This document shows, in pieces, positions 1-11,700 of a DNA stretch of 64,000 nt (the first letter of the stretch is position 1; the number at the start of each line of letters is the position of its first letter). The notes beneath the pieces were generated by a model. The model was not told the DNA's origin. It saw nothing but the letters and a program-made list of their open reading frames with translations, and searched no databases. Both the position numbers and the translations under genes were made by a program. Source of the stretch: Lepturacanthus savala (Eukaryota > Chordata > Actinopteri > Scombriformes > Trichiuridae). Location: the NCBI GenBank assembly GCA_030544235.1, contig CM060475.1, positions 2,255,920-2,319,919 on the forward strand, read 5' to 3'.

Positions 1-253
1 AATTTCAGTAGATTCATTTAAAAGTAAGTTTAAAGCCCCTGAAAATTAAATTCCTCCACCAGTTTTGACCAAAGTCAAAGCAGTTTTGGTTGTTTCACAT
101 TTCAGATTTATATATGTATGTTTTTCTCTTTGCTTTTCTCGCTGGTGTGAAGTAGTCCAGGCTCATGTGACATGTATCAATAATCTACAGAATCTTACAG
201 ACAGTATTGGACTTATATTGTCACTGTCTCAAGAATATCTCAATAAATAATAC

Positions 254-481
254 TTAAAGGTACAGTGTGTAGTTTTCTGGCTGCATCTAATGAACCCCAA
301 TGTGTAGGAGAATATATGGTGCTCATGAAGAAGGAAACTCCCCATGCAGATCAAAACAGCTTATTCTAAAGCAATAAAAAAGACAACAGTTATCATTTCT
401 TTAAATTATATGATAATTCAAATAGATTTATGAATATTGTATTCCATTTCTGCTGCTAAATCTTACACGCTGTACCTTTAA
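254..481. mobile_element. TTAA-bounded MITE-like element (family A)
   Basis: The element is flanked by TTAA on both sides (254-257 and 478-481). Just inside are inverted repeats: AGGTACAGTGTGTAG on the left, and on the right its complement with one or two mismatches (AGGTACAGCGTGTAAG). No coding capacity is seen in about 220 bp. TTAA duplication with short inverted repeats is the hallmark of piggyBac-type elements, so this is probably a non-autonomous MITE of that type. Confidence 0.65.
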
Positions 482-2962
482 AAATATTTATTGGTCTGAC
501 TGCATACGTACATATGTTTTAAAGAAATGCGCCAACACAGGATATGGATTTGGAAGCTCTACAGCTCACATCTACAGAATGTGCGCTGAATCAAAATCAG
601 ATGAAGCCCAATGTCAAACCTTCCTCATGAAGGTCATGACGCTCCACTTACCGTTACACTTGCTTTGCACCGTACATGAACACACGTGCATGCGTGAGCG
701 CTGCACGACATTAGAACATTTCCTAGGTCTCGGTTTGCGTCCCGGCCTGAAGCCTTTTGGCCCTTCTTTCCCTGCGTGTTGCTCATTCATCCACACGATT
801 TCTCCCCATCACCACTGCCTGCCTGCTTGAAGAACTGTGTGAACCGCGTGCATTAGCAGGCCTATGCGTGATGTGTATCCCTGTGTACACAGGGCAAGAG
901 GCGCATGCATTATATGAATCTGTGCACACTATTTGCTGTGCATATTGTATTCATGGTTGTATAGCGCTACTTACACAATACAGAAACTAAACTGTAAAGA
1001 AGCTGACATAATATATCTTATGTTTGAGTGTGTGTATTCCTTAGGCCTGGTCACATGTCTGCCCCTCCTCCACTTCTCCCATCCTGACTCCCCTGGAGTC
1101 TTAGTCACGTGCTTTCTGCTCCCGTTCCCCCTGAAGCCTTTATCACAGACCAACGGACCAACTGGGAAATGGCTGATTTAATTCTCCCCTCCACGCATGG
1201 GCCCTCCATCACTGATCCCATGGTCAAAAACAAGGTTTTTATCCGTAGCTGTAGAGGCTGACAGATTAATCTCAACCTAGATTGGTGAGAGGGAATGCGG
1301 CTCTCTGGGCTGGTCTGGGGTCAGTAACATGAGGTAGAGAAACCAGGGTCTATAAATAGAAGCAGAGACCTGCAGGCATGAGATTCTGGCTCATCTGTCA
1401 TACTGAGCAGGGTAAAGCTTTGTTTGGGACAAAACAGGGAGGCTTAAATATATTAGTATTTCAAATAATAATGCATTTTTTTAACTGTAAATAACTTTGT
1501 TGTTACATATCCAAAGAATGACATCCTTATCATGAACTAAACCGTTTTAATATATATATACATACAAAAATAACTATAAATACAGAGCTCAGAAACACAC
1601 ATTCAAGTGCATTACTAGATGGTTTTGACAGGTAATTTAAACATGAACCTAACATTTTTATGGTGATAAGCTGACTGACTGACTGTAAGGCCTCCAGAGG
1701 CAGATCTGTGAAAGGAGTGTAAACTGCAAACAAGATTAGCTATGACTCTGTTGATGTCTGATGGATGTTTCATATGTGTAAAACATACATCGAACAGAGA
1801 ATGGTGAATTGAAATCGAGGCAACTGTTATAACTACAACTGCTTTGGTTGAGATCAGAATTTGGCTTTGATTTGGTTCAGGTTAATGTAAACGGATTTAT
1901 GCATTTATGGGGGCTTGACCAATCATTATCGACACAAGGTCACATCGACACAAGGTCTAAAAGGAACACATGGGGCCACATAACGCCAATTTGTTTGGTT
2001 CAATGTAAATAATGTCTGTGTAAAAAGGGCTTTTGATGGATCTTAAATGCTTAAAAATGCCCTTTAGGTTGGAAAGACTGTAGAGTACGAGAAGCAATCA
2101 GAGCTTGCCACTTGATCAGATGTTATCTTCCGTTTTTGTGTGACAGTTTTTCTTTTGCTTTCTCAACAATTATCGGATGGATTGGCATAACTATGAGATT
2201 TATAATTTTTTTATCTAGCACCTTTTACAGACTATCATCACAAATTGCTTCACAAATCAAATACAGAGAGACAGCACAATTAAAAAAAAAAACAACTATA
2301 AGGATCACTATAGGATTTTGAGTGAAATGAACTTTATAATTATAGATAGATAGCATATATTGTATAGTTTCCACTATGGCTGCACTATTGCTCTTCCTCA
2401 GTTAGGAAGAATCTGAAAAAAAAGCCTACCTGTCATATACAGTTCTGCAGTGGCCGCTGCAGTGCTAATGCAGGGGAAATGCAGGATAGTAACAGTACTT
2501 GCTAGACATCTGCTGCATGCAGATGAGTTTACATACGGTTAGTGTGATTCAAAACTCGTCATCCTGTAGCCATCAGGTGGTACTCTCATCTGGCCCGGGC
2601 TTTGAATTGCGTGTATATTTATTTAGATATGTGTAATTCTCCCGGGTCCAGGACGGGGACTTTCCCCAGGGACCTGCACGGCCCGACCAGCAACTCCCAG
2701 CTCCTCTCCCAGGCTTGTACTGGTTAAAGGGCTAGTGTGTTGAATTTTCATTCGTTTAGTGCTATTACTGTGATTCCTCGCAGTAGATGGCGTGCAGCGG
2801 CCAGTCTAAGTCGATGGAGAGTGAATTGGTATGCAGAGGCATGGACACTGTCAAAATTAACACCGAGAAGACATCAAAGTCTTTTCAGATTAACATCTGC
2901 TAGGGTCAATCTAAGGGATGTCTGAAGTCTGTTCACAGGGACTTGATAGTAAATTGCTATCA

Positions 2963-2966
<4 letters not shown>

Positions 2967-3023
<57 letters not shown>

Positions 3024-3096
3024 TGTGTGTGTCTGTGTGTGTCTGTGTGTGTCTGTGTGTGTCTGTGTGTGTCTGTGTGTGTGTGTGTGTCTGTGT
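2967..3096. repeat. Compound GT microsatellite with a 10-bp super-repeat
   Basis: About 55 bp of pure (GT)n is followed by about six copies of a 10-bp unit (GTCTGTGTGT), then more GT. It lies in the presumed slc4a10 intron 1. Confidence 0.95.
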
Positions 3097-4918
3097 TTGC
3101 ATGTCTGTGAGCATGAGTACGTGCTCTGATGATGTCCCTATATACTGTAAGCCTGCAATGTCATCTCTCAACATCTGTCCAACAAACTCTGCTGGCTTCT
3201 TTCTCACATGGTTGTGTATGCGTGTGTGTGTGTGTATTGTACTACCAGTGCTTAATCTCACAGGATCAGAGGCAGCCAGCATCAGCCACCTTTAGCTTGT
3301 CACAATACATCACATAATGTGTGGCATTTACACACACAAACTAAAAGTACAATGTGAAATGGTATTTGCTGTAGATAACAGCTGCAGTGGTGCAGGCTTT
3401 TGAGAAACTGAATATTTATAGTTTTATTTCCGATTGTTGAACCAAAAAACATCTTTTTGACCGGAAAAGAAAGGAACATTTATTCCGTGGCCACTGTACT
3501 ACACGAGTAAGGAAGAACATCCCGGTCAGATTAGACAGGCAACTTGTACAATACAGTCAAGATAACAGCAAGAAAACCTTTTTATTCATTTTGTGTAAGT
3601 TGTCAGTGTGAAAATAGCAACATAATTCATTTGGAAGAATATAACAATATTCATTGAGGTCAACAACAAAAGAAGGCTTTAGAGGTTTGACACTAATACC
3701 ATGTGACGCATCTTCACGAAACATTAAGCCTATATGAAGATAGGAGATGGGATGGAATAGTGACATCAGCTTGGGAAAATAAGTGATGGAAAAAAATAGA
3801 ATGGGATAATTCACCCAGAGAGGAATAAAGAAAGGAAAAAAAGGCATAATGTAGCGTTTTCTTAATGCTAAATTTCAGGAAAGGTTCAAAAAGAGGGAAA
3901 GCGTCGGTAGATTCATATCAGCTTGGAGTTGTATTATGTTTTTATGTTTCATATCATTTCATAGGCCTAAAAATTAACGTCTGAAACTGTTAGTGTCTGA
4001 TTTCTTTCTCACTTGCTTTTATACATTTGTGTATTAGGTTGTGCTGACTATAGGGCCACCTTCCACTGGTATTAAGACAGCACTGCAGTGATATATAAGC
4101 CTGGATCTCATCCAGTCATTCCTGAGAAGGTTCTCTCGTCTAATTGGGAAAATAACTACAGGGAAGCAGTGCATGTCATAGATTAATCACTTCTGTATAA
4201 AATGGCATGCATGCATCTTTCAGGAGGTAATAACTTGCAACAGAGTAAGGCAAGATAAAAAAAAAACAACAGCAGGTAAACAATATCTACATTCCAGCAA
4301 AGTAACATCAGTGACTAATGTGCTAAATATAACTGCTGCTCCAACACTAATGACCTAACTCAGGGCAGGTCAGGAGACGACTTGCTGAGGACATCTGGGA
4401 AAAGAACATGTGATCTATCATAAAGTCTCACCGCGAACACACGGACTGGAGACAGGAAAGGATGAAGGAGTCACCATGACAACTTTTTGTTCTGGTGTCC
4501 GTGGCCTAGAGGTAATGGCGCTCAGCTCCCTGGGTGGAAAATATCAATCGACAGAAAGGTTTTGATCAGAACATTTGATCAGAGGAAGCCATCAAGCCAT
4601 ACCGAGGCCAAAACTGTCAATAGTATTGTCCACTGGCCTAAATTATCGAGCTTCATGATACTTTTAAAACATATATATTGATTGAAAAGTTGATGGCCCA
4701 CCCGTGGAGCTGATTTGGCCTAATTGCACCAAAGGCATTAAAACGGCTGTTTCCAGGAGTAATAAGCCAGTGTTTTATTAAAATATTCAGAAACAAAGTC
4801 AGTCTTTGAAGCCTGTCCCTCTTCCATTTATCAAGGTCAATGCTATTTATATCATTTATTTTTTATTTAGTTGGTTCTTTTTCTATTTTACTAATTTGTG
4901 ACTGCTGTAATAAGTTCA

Positions 4919-4940
4919 CCCCCCCCCCCCCCCCCCCCCC
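4919..4940. repeat. Run of 22 C
   Basis: A pure cytosine homopolymer. Its length may be unreliable if the assembly came from short or noisy reads. Confidence 0.95.
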
Positions 4941-5759
4941 GTGTGGATCAATAAAGTGTTTCCTTTTTCATCAATTTTGAAATAACCATTAACCACTAAT
5001 AGATGCAATACATTGCATCTATTAGCACCAGTCCTCGCTCTCTGCACTCGACAAGTCGAACGTCGCTCCAGTTCCTCAGAAATATCGGTCTTGCAGGAGG
5101 TGGCGAAGCGTTTACATGATGTGAGGCTTAATACACAATGAAGCATTCTTATTAAAACCATGACTCAAAACTGGTGTAATCTGGCACTCAGCAGATGAGT
5201 GTGGCATTTGCAAATTGCGATTGGCTGCCTTTTGTTGCCATGGTGACAGTCAGTATAAGTTTGCATTATAATGCTGTTTCTCTCATCTTTCTGCATGTGT
5301 GTGTGTGTGTATTTCTGGATGCATCCTCCCACTGAGCAGGGGGAGGGGGGTACGGGACAGTGTGCTCTTATATAACAACTTATTGCATTTAAATGAAATG
5401 TGTGAAACGGGAACAGAAACAGACAGTCACACGGACATGTGCCGAGAGACCTGTCTGGTCAGATATCAGCAATGGGCGAATGTGAATGTGTTTATACAAT
5501 TTAATTAACAGTAGCTATATTCATATCAGTATAGCTTCTATACATCTATACTGTATATAGAGGACATATTATGTAATGTACAAAGGTTACTTTAAACCGG
5601 CATGGTTGCATCAATTAAGCAGATGATGTCACAGGTCTAAACTGCTTGTAAAACTTAGTTATGAGATGTAATTTTAGTCCCAATTCAGTCGTTATTGTAT
5701 TATTATATTTGCCAATAACAACTGACTAATAACTTATTGTCTGCGCTCGCCTCTTACAG

Positions 5760-8700
5760 AGAACCGATGAGGAAGCAGTGGTGGACCGTGGGGGCACGCG
5801 CTCCATGCTCAACACCAACTTTGAGAAAGAAGAACTAGAAGGTAAGTGATGTTAACTATGCAATATATCATCTGTTTGATATACAACACATTTGTTATAC
5901 AAAAAGTGGAAGCGTTATGGCAGATGTAGTCTTTTCCAACAGAGAATTAAGGTGAAAATACACTTAAATATTTCAAAACCATTTATAAGAACAGCTATTA
6001 TCAATATCTTTGTCCCTATTTTGAGCTTTACTCTTTGAAGTCAAGCTTTTTTGATAGGAATTACTGACAGCTGAGTGTCCTGAGAGCAGGGGACCTGTCT
6101 GTCTACTGGTCGATATCGTTACAAATGGATATTAGGTTTTGATGTGAGTCCTGCTACATCAAAGGGCTTTACTCTCTGTACATGCGTTTGCTTCAGCATT
6201 TCATCCATCATAAAGGGGACCGATGCCAACAGCTCAACAACAACATCCTGAATAGAGATGGTCACGGAGTAAAAACAACAACCCCCCCTTGAATGTGGAG
6301 CATAAGCTGATGTTCCAGGGTTTGATTTGCCAGGTTTTCCGGGTAACTCCGTAAACTTGGATCAGGCTCCAAGATGTAAATCATCCACATGACATGTTTT
6401 TATTTCAGAGGCAGAACAGTAAGCGCTGTTCTTTCTCAAATGGAGAAACTCTCACTTTTTTTTTTTTTTAGCGCATATCATTTCTGCTGCATGTCTAATC
6501 CAGCCGAGTGCAGGTTCAGACTTGGATCTTTATCAAAAAGCAAAAAAGATTCAAACAACCTTGAAAAGACAATGTTGCCTGGATAATACAAAAATAATGT
6601 AAGCATTGTTTCATAATTGAAGCTGAAACAGGATTTGTTCCTCCGTCAGTATCTGCTGTATTTCTGTTGCCGTGCAACGTTCCCCAAGGCAGCAGCCAAA
6701 GATGTCGCTCTTTGATTCTGACACTCTGCCGGTGAGGTGGCACTTTCACCTTGAGGACCCTCATCCTTGGATGATGGTCATGGTAATGACTAGCTCTCCA
6801 TCTGGCACTGTGGTAACCATGGGATGTAGGCGGTAACACTGTCACTGAGCCAGCGCCACGCAGGAGATGAAAATCCTCTGGAGCTCTCTCACTGGACACC
6901 ATGTCCCCCCTTTCAGCCCCACACACACCTGCATGCTCGGGGTCTCACACACAGCAACACACTCACATTTGAGATGAAAAGGTCAAAGTGACATGATCTG
7001 CTTTCACTATGATTCCACTGATATAGAAAATACTCACTAACCAGTAAAAGTCCTGACTATTATGAGCAAAATATACTTTAATGTTTTAGTTCATCAATGG
7101 AGCCAATTTGATTTTAATCTAGTGGAGTGGAAGTATAAGTAATGTACAAGTACCTCTAAATATTACAGTACTATTCTCCATTGACTCTAATAAAATATTT
7201 CTGTTTAATAGAATCAATTGCACACACACCATCCTTAGAAATGTGGATTAATCCCCTGCTGTGGGCTGTGTCTTTATGATAAAGAATGTAGACATGAGTT
7301 TATTTATTTATGCTTATGCCAATATCACATACCATACCGTGCATACTCTTATTTATAATTCAATGAATGACAAGTGGTTTACTAATTTATCATTTAAATA
7401 TTTTAAAATCCAGTTTGTTAATTTAAGTCATTTACTTATGCACTTACTTATACACTTACTTATGCACTTACTTACATATTCACACACTGCTCTGTTAAAA
7501 GCAGTAAAAGGAAAACTACTAATCACGTGAAGTGCTATTTCTTTGAATTTTTAATCAACAACATTCTGTTTAACAAGATTTGCTTTCCAAAGTCCTTTGC
7601 ACTAGCCAGCATGCACAACAACTGTAACTAAGTAAAAATACTCCGTTCCAGTCCACCGCTGGTCATTATGTGTTTTCTCAGTAGGGACCCATGGGGTTGG
7701 GTCTGAATGCTGCACAGCCATAGCTACTAGTGTGTGTAGAGAATGCACAGCCAGCCAATCAAAACCGCCTCCTCTCACCAGTCAGTTCTAACCCGTGTGA
7801 AGTAATACATACATGAATACACACGCAGAGGCTTAAGGATATGGAACACCGACGTGCCATGCACTGCTGCGTGAGCATTGACTAACCGAGAGCCGCTGAG
7901 ATATGGTGACGTAGGAGAAGAGAAAAGGCATCCTATGATATCAGCAGTGGCTCTCGCTCAAGCCTGGAGGAGGTGAGCTATTTTTGTGAAGGTCCCCACT
8001 CACGAATGAACTTTAAAGCCTGCTTGCTCTGCCCTTATGTTTCTGTAAGCTGCTATTCTTCCTGTGCACTGGCACGTGCCTTTAATTGTGGAATTCTGCT
8101 GCATGTGCACAGTCGGTCTCTCTAATAATATTGGCTGATGGTATTAAATGAATCTGCCTTATTAAATGTTGTGACGCTATTGTGCTCTCAGGTGATTTGT
8201 GCTATGTCTCTGCATAAACCTTTTTAATGTAGTTAGCCGCGACTCTAAGCAAGTGAAAACAATTTAGAGTATTCAGTTGGGACTCTTACTCAGACAAAAT
8301 GCAACTAAGAAAATATAATGTAATTTGTTACTGTAACCCTCACCATAGCAGAATAATAATAACAAAAAAGGGATTCCAGAACACGTTAGATTACAGTTTA
8401 AGAAAAACCATGTGGGGATACTTGTTGTTATTTAGATCAAGTATACCTCGGAAAAATGCTGAACTGCTGCACTCTGTAGTTCCTGCTGCACTTTGTAGCT
8501 CCTGAGCATCAAATTGCCTGAGGTATAGATCCATTTGGTGTCACATTATGCTGGACACTGCGACGCCTCATATGGTGCAGGAGTCAGATAAAGAGAACAG
8601 GGTGTCCGATTGTCTTGTCTGTGTCCATCCACTGAGCCGAGGGCCAGTGGGAAGGAAGCAGCGGCCGGGCAGTTCGACCGCAATAAAAGTGGAGTGAGTC

Positions 8701-11700
8701 AGCTCAGATTATCTTCTTGCTGACCCTGTTGATGCAGACACACAGATCTGAGAAAGGCCCTCGTGCCAACATTGTCCAATATCTCATGGCAAAATGGCTA
8801 ATTATGAACGTCAGCCAAAATCAATTTCTGTATCCTCAAAGAGGACAATATGTTTTTGTTCTAGCACAGTCACCCGGGGCCAGCAGATATATTTCTCTGC
8901 ACTCAAAACTTAAGGACATGCAGAGTTCCAGTGGGGTACCACACGGATCGATGCTGAGCCCCTTTATTTCCTCAATACACTAACTCCCTCGGTTCAATGG
9001 ACCCTTCCTAAGACCTGCTCCCTCTTAGTTACTGTTGCTCAGTATGACAAGCTCGACAATAAGAATCTGCCAAGGATGTGTCCCCTTTTGCCCTTTTGAA
9101 GACTAATAAAACAAGTAACCAATGATAATAAATAGTCAAAAGTTACTTTGGGGCGTCACATAACAATATATAGCAATAGGGACAATAGCATGGGTCTTTT
9201 CTGGTTAATAATTCATATCTTAAAATATCTTAACAATGTCAGTAACAAAAGTGCAAACCTGGCTGATGCAAGATAAAATGTCACTGATGACATTCAGTGT
9301 AACTTCCTCAAATACGGTTTTCTTTTTAAATCACCAGCACAAAGCATATCTCAGTATACGGGAAAGAGGAAAGATGACTGAGGTTACTCAACTGATATTG
9401 GAGCACAGGGCGAAAAGGAGCAGGACTTTGGAATTTACTGTATCCTCTCACATGGGTTCTGTCACCATTTCTATGATACCTGCACTGTTTCAGCACCGAT
9501 CTCAAGCTGCCTCACTGATATCTCAACATATATGATGTAACACCTTTCTATGAGTGAACTCCTGGTGAACCAAGCCAGTTCTTCTATTCAGCACAAGAAA
9601 GTATAAAAGTAAAACTCCTCCACTTTTACACCTAACAAACTTGGGAATCCAAATTAGGTATCAAATATCTTCAGGCATAAACATGCTTTGAAAAGAGATA
9701 AAGGTTTCACTTCACATTATTCCAAAACTATGTGTAATCCTTTTTTTCTGAAATGTGTTGTTTCTGTCCATAATTACATCTTTTCAGTTTTATTGTTGCC
9801 TGACTTTGTTACCACAGTCCCTGTAGATCAGTGAAATTGTGGGAAGCCATTGGCAGAAATGTGTATCACCTCACCTGCAAGCATGAGACAGCAAAACACT
9901 CTTCCACTTAATACAAATACTGCTATAATAGAGTTCAGAAACTCCACCGCTAATCCGTTAAGAGAGCTCCAGACATCTCTGAAATTGGTTCCTGTCCTAG
10001 ATGACCGCAGTACAGGCACAGAGGCAAGCAGGCCTCAGTTATTCATCATTATTCATCGTTATTCATCATTGGTGATAATGAATAATTTCTTAGCCGAAGC
10101 AGTATAATTAAAAAATATGAGGCCAGCGCATTACGATTAATGAGCAATCATTCCTCATGTCACATCTGTCACGTCGAACAGAATGATCAGGGCCTGTATT
10201 TATCAAAAAGGTAAAAGTGACATTTTGGATTTTTGTAATAAATAAAAAATCCAAGTCCTTTTATTTTTTCCCTACTCGCAAACTTAGGAATAACAGGTTT
10301 TTATTTTAATTTGACTTTAAATTAAGCCTAAACTTAAGAGAGCTCTGGAGATCTCTGTTGGTTAAAACTGGTAAATGCTGCAGTGCAGACACTGAAATGA
10401 GTACACCTTATGTAATGACTATACAGTCTAGCATTAGCTGTGATTAGTGGTATGTAGCCTAATTGATGCCATATGTATAATTCAGAAAAAGTGCTGTTTT
10501 GCCAAACTATTTACTTACTCATTCTTTTGTATTCGCACAACACAATCAGCAACAATTCATCCTGGATTGTTTAGTTTGCAGTTATCTTCCATGTGTATTA
10601 ATTTTCTTTTATTATGTTTTTCTCTCATCTACCAGCAGCTGAATTTCCTTCCTCCTCCAGTTTGTTCTGTTTGTTTCCATTTTACTCAATTTGTTATTTT
10701 ATTCCAATGTATATAATTGTACATCTATAGTAAATTATATTGTGTTATTTGTTTTAAGAGTGACCAATAGGCCTGAGAACATATGTTTATTCTACTAAAC
10801 TCTACTCTATTTAAACAACCGGAACAGTTGTCAATGAAGAATCTGTCTATTAAATAATAATTCTATTGAATAAAAGGATTCCTTCACTCAAGCTCCTTTA
10901 GTTCAGACAGAGAGACCTGAAGTTGTTGCTTCTCTGTTTCCTCCAGGTCACCGCACTCTCTACATCGGGGTTCATGTTCCCCTGGGCAGGAGGTCACACC
11001 GACATCACCGTCACCATGGACACAGACACAGGAAGAGGTCCAAGGAGAGGGACTCGTCAACTGATGATGGGCGAGAATCCCCCTCACACAGTATGTGTCC
11101 AAGAGGGACTGAAATAAATAGTTCTTTGTGCTTGATTGACTTTAAATAAGGGGTGCGACTAGAATGCTGTGTGTGTGGGTGAGCGGTTAGCTCATTTGGG
11201 GGACTTGAATTGTTTTGAATCTATTACATATTCATTACCTGCTGCTAATTTTCTTTCCTCCTCCTTTCTCTATCTCCCCCCCCCCCGCCTCTCCCATTTG
11301 CTGCAGCAGACACACCAGCTCAGAGGGTGCAGTTTCTGTTGGGGACCGAGGATGGCGATGAGGAACACATCCCTCACGCCCTGTTCACCGAGCTGGACGA
11401 GATCTGCCTCAGGGAGGGCGAGGACGCAGAATGGAAAGAGACAGCCAGGTACACGGCTGCAGTCGGCTACGTGGGCTGGGTCTAAGTCAGCTGCTGCGTC
11501 TCTCCTCTGTTGCGCCTGACACTTTGATCCTGTTATTTTTTGGCTGCCAGCTGTTATCATGGGGTTATCATCATGGTGTCGGGATGTTCCCACTCTAGTT
11601 CCTACCGCATTGTAAATCATACATATACATACTGTACAAATAATCCCGCTTGTCTTTTTTTATGTGCAGGTGGCTGAAGTTTGAGGAGGATGTTGAGGAT

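Larger units (their letters stand above)
1..5759. other. Non-coding DNA upstream of the first visible slc4a10 exon
   Basis: No convincing coding exon was found. Because the exon at 5760 begins mid-protein, this is probably intron 1 of slc4a10. It holds a TTAA-bounded MITE-like element (254-481), a TATA box with a nearby splice donor (1351-1413), a perfect kappaB-like site (2655-2667), a GT microsatellite (2967-3096) and a run of 22 C (4919-4940). The short open frames here have no recognisable protein features. Confidence 0.6.

Noticed and set aside
1378..1411. ATG followed by a good donor as the first coding exon of slc4a10
   Set aside because: Joined to 5760 it reads GAG AAC CGA TGA, an immediate stop. 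The 5760 exon needs a phase-0 upstream exon.
2911..3295. Long open frames on both strands across the GT repeat
   Set aside because: They are Cys-Val or Thr-His repeats produced by the microsatellite, with no start context or homology.
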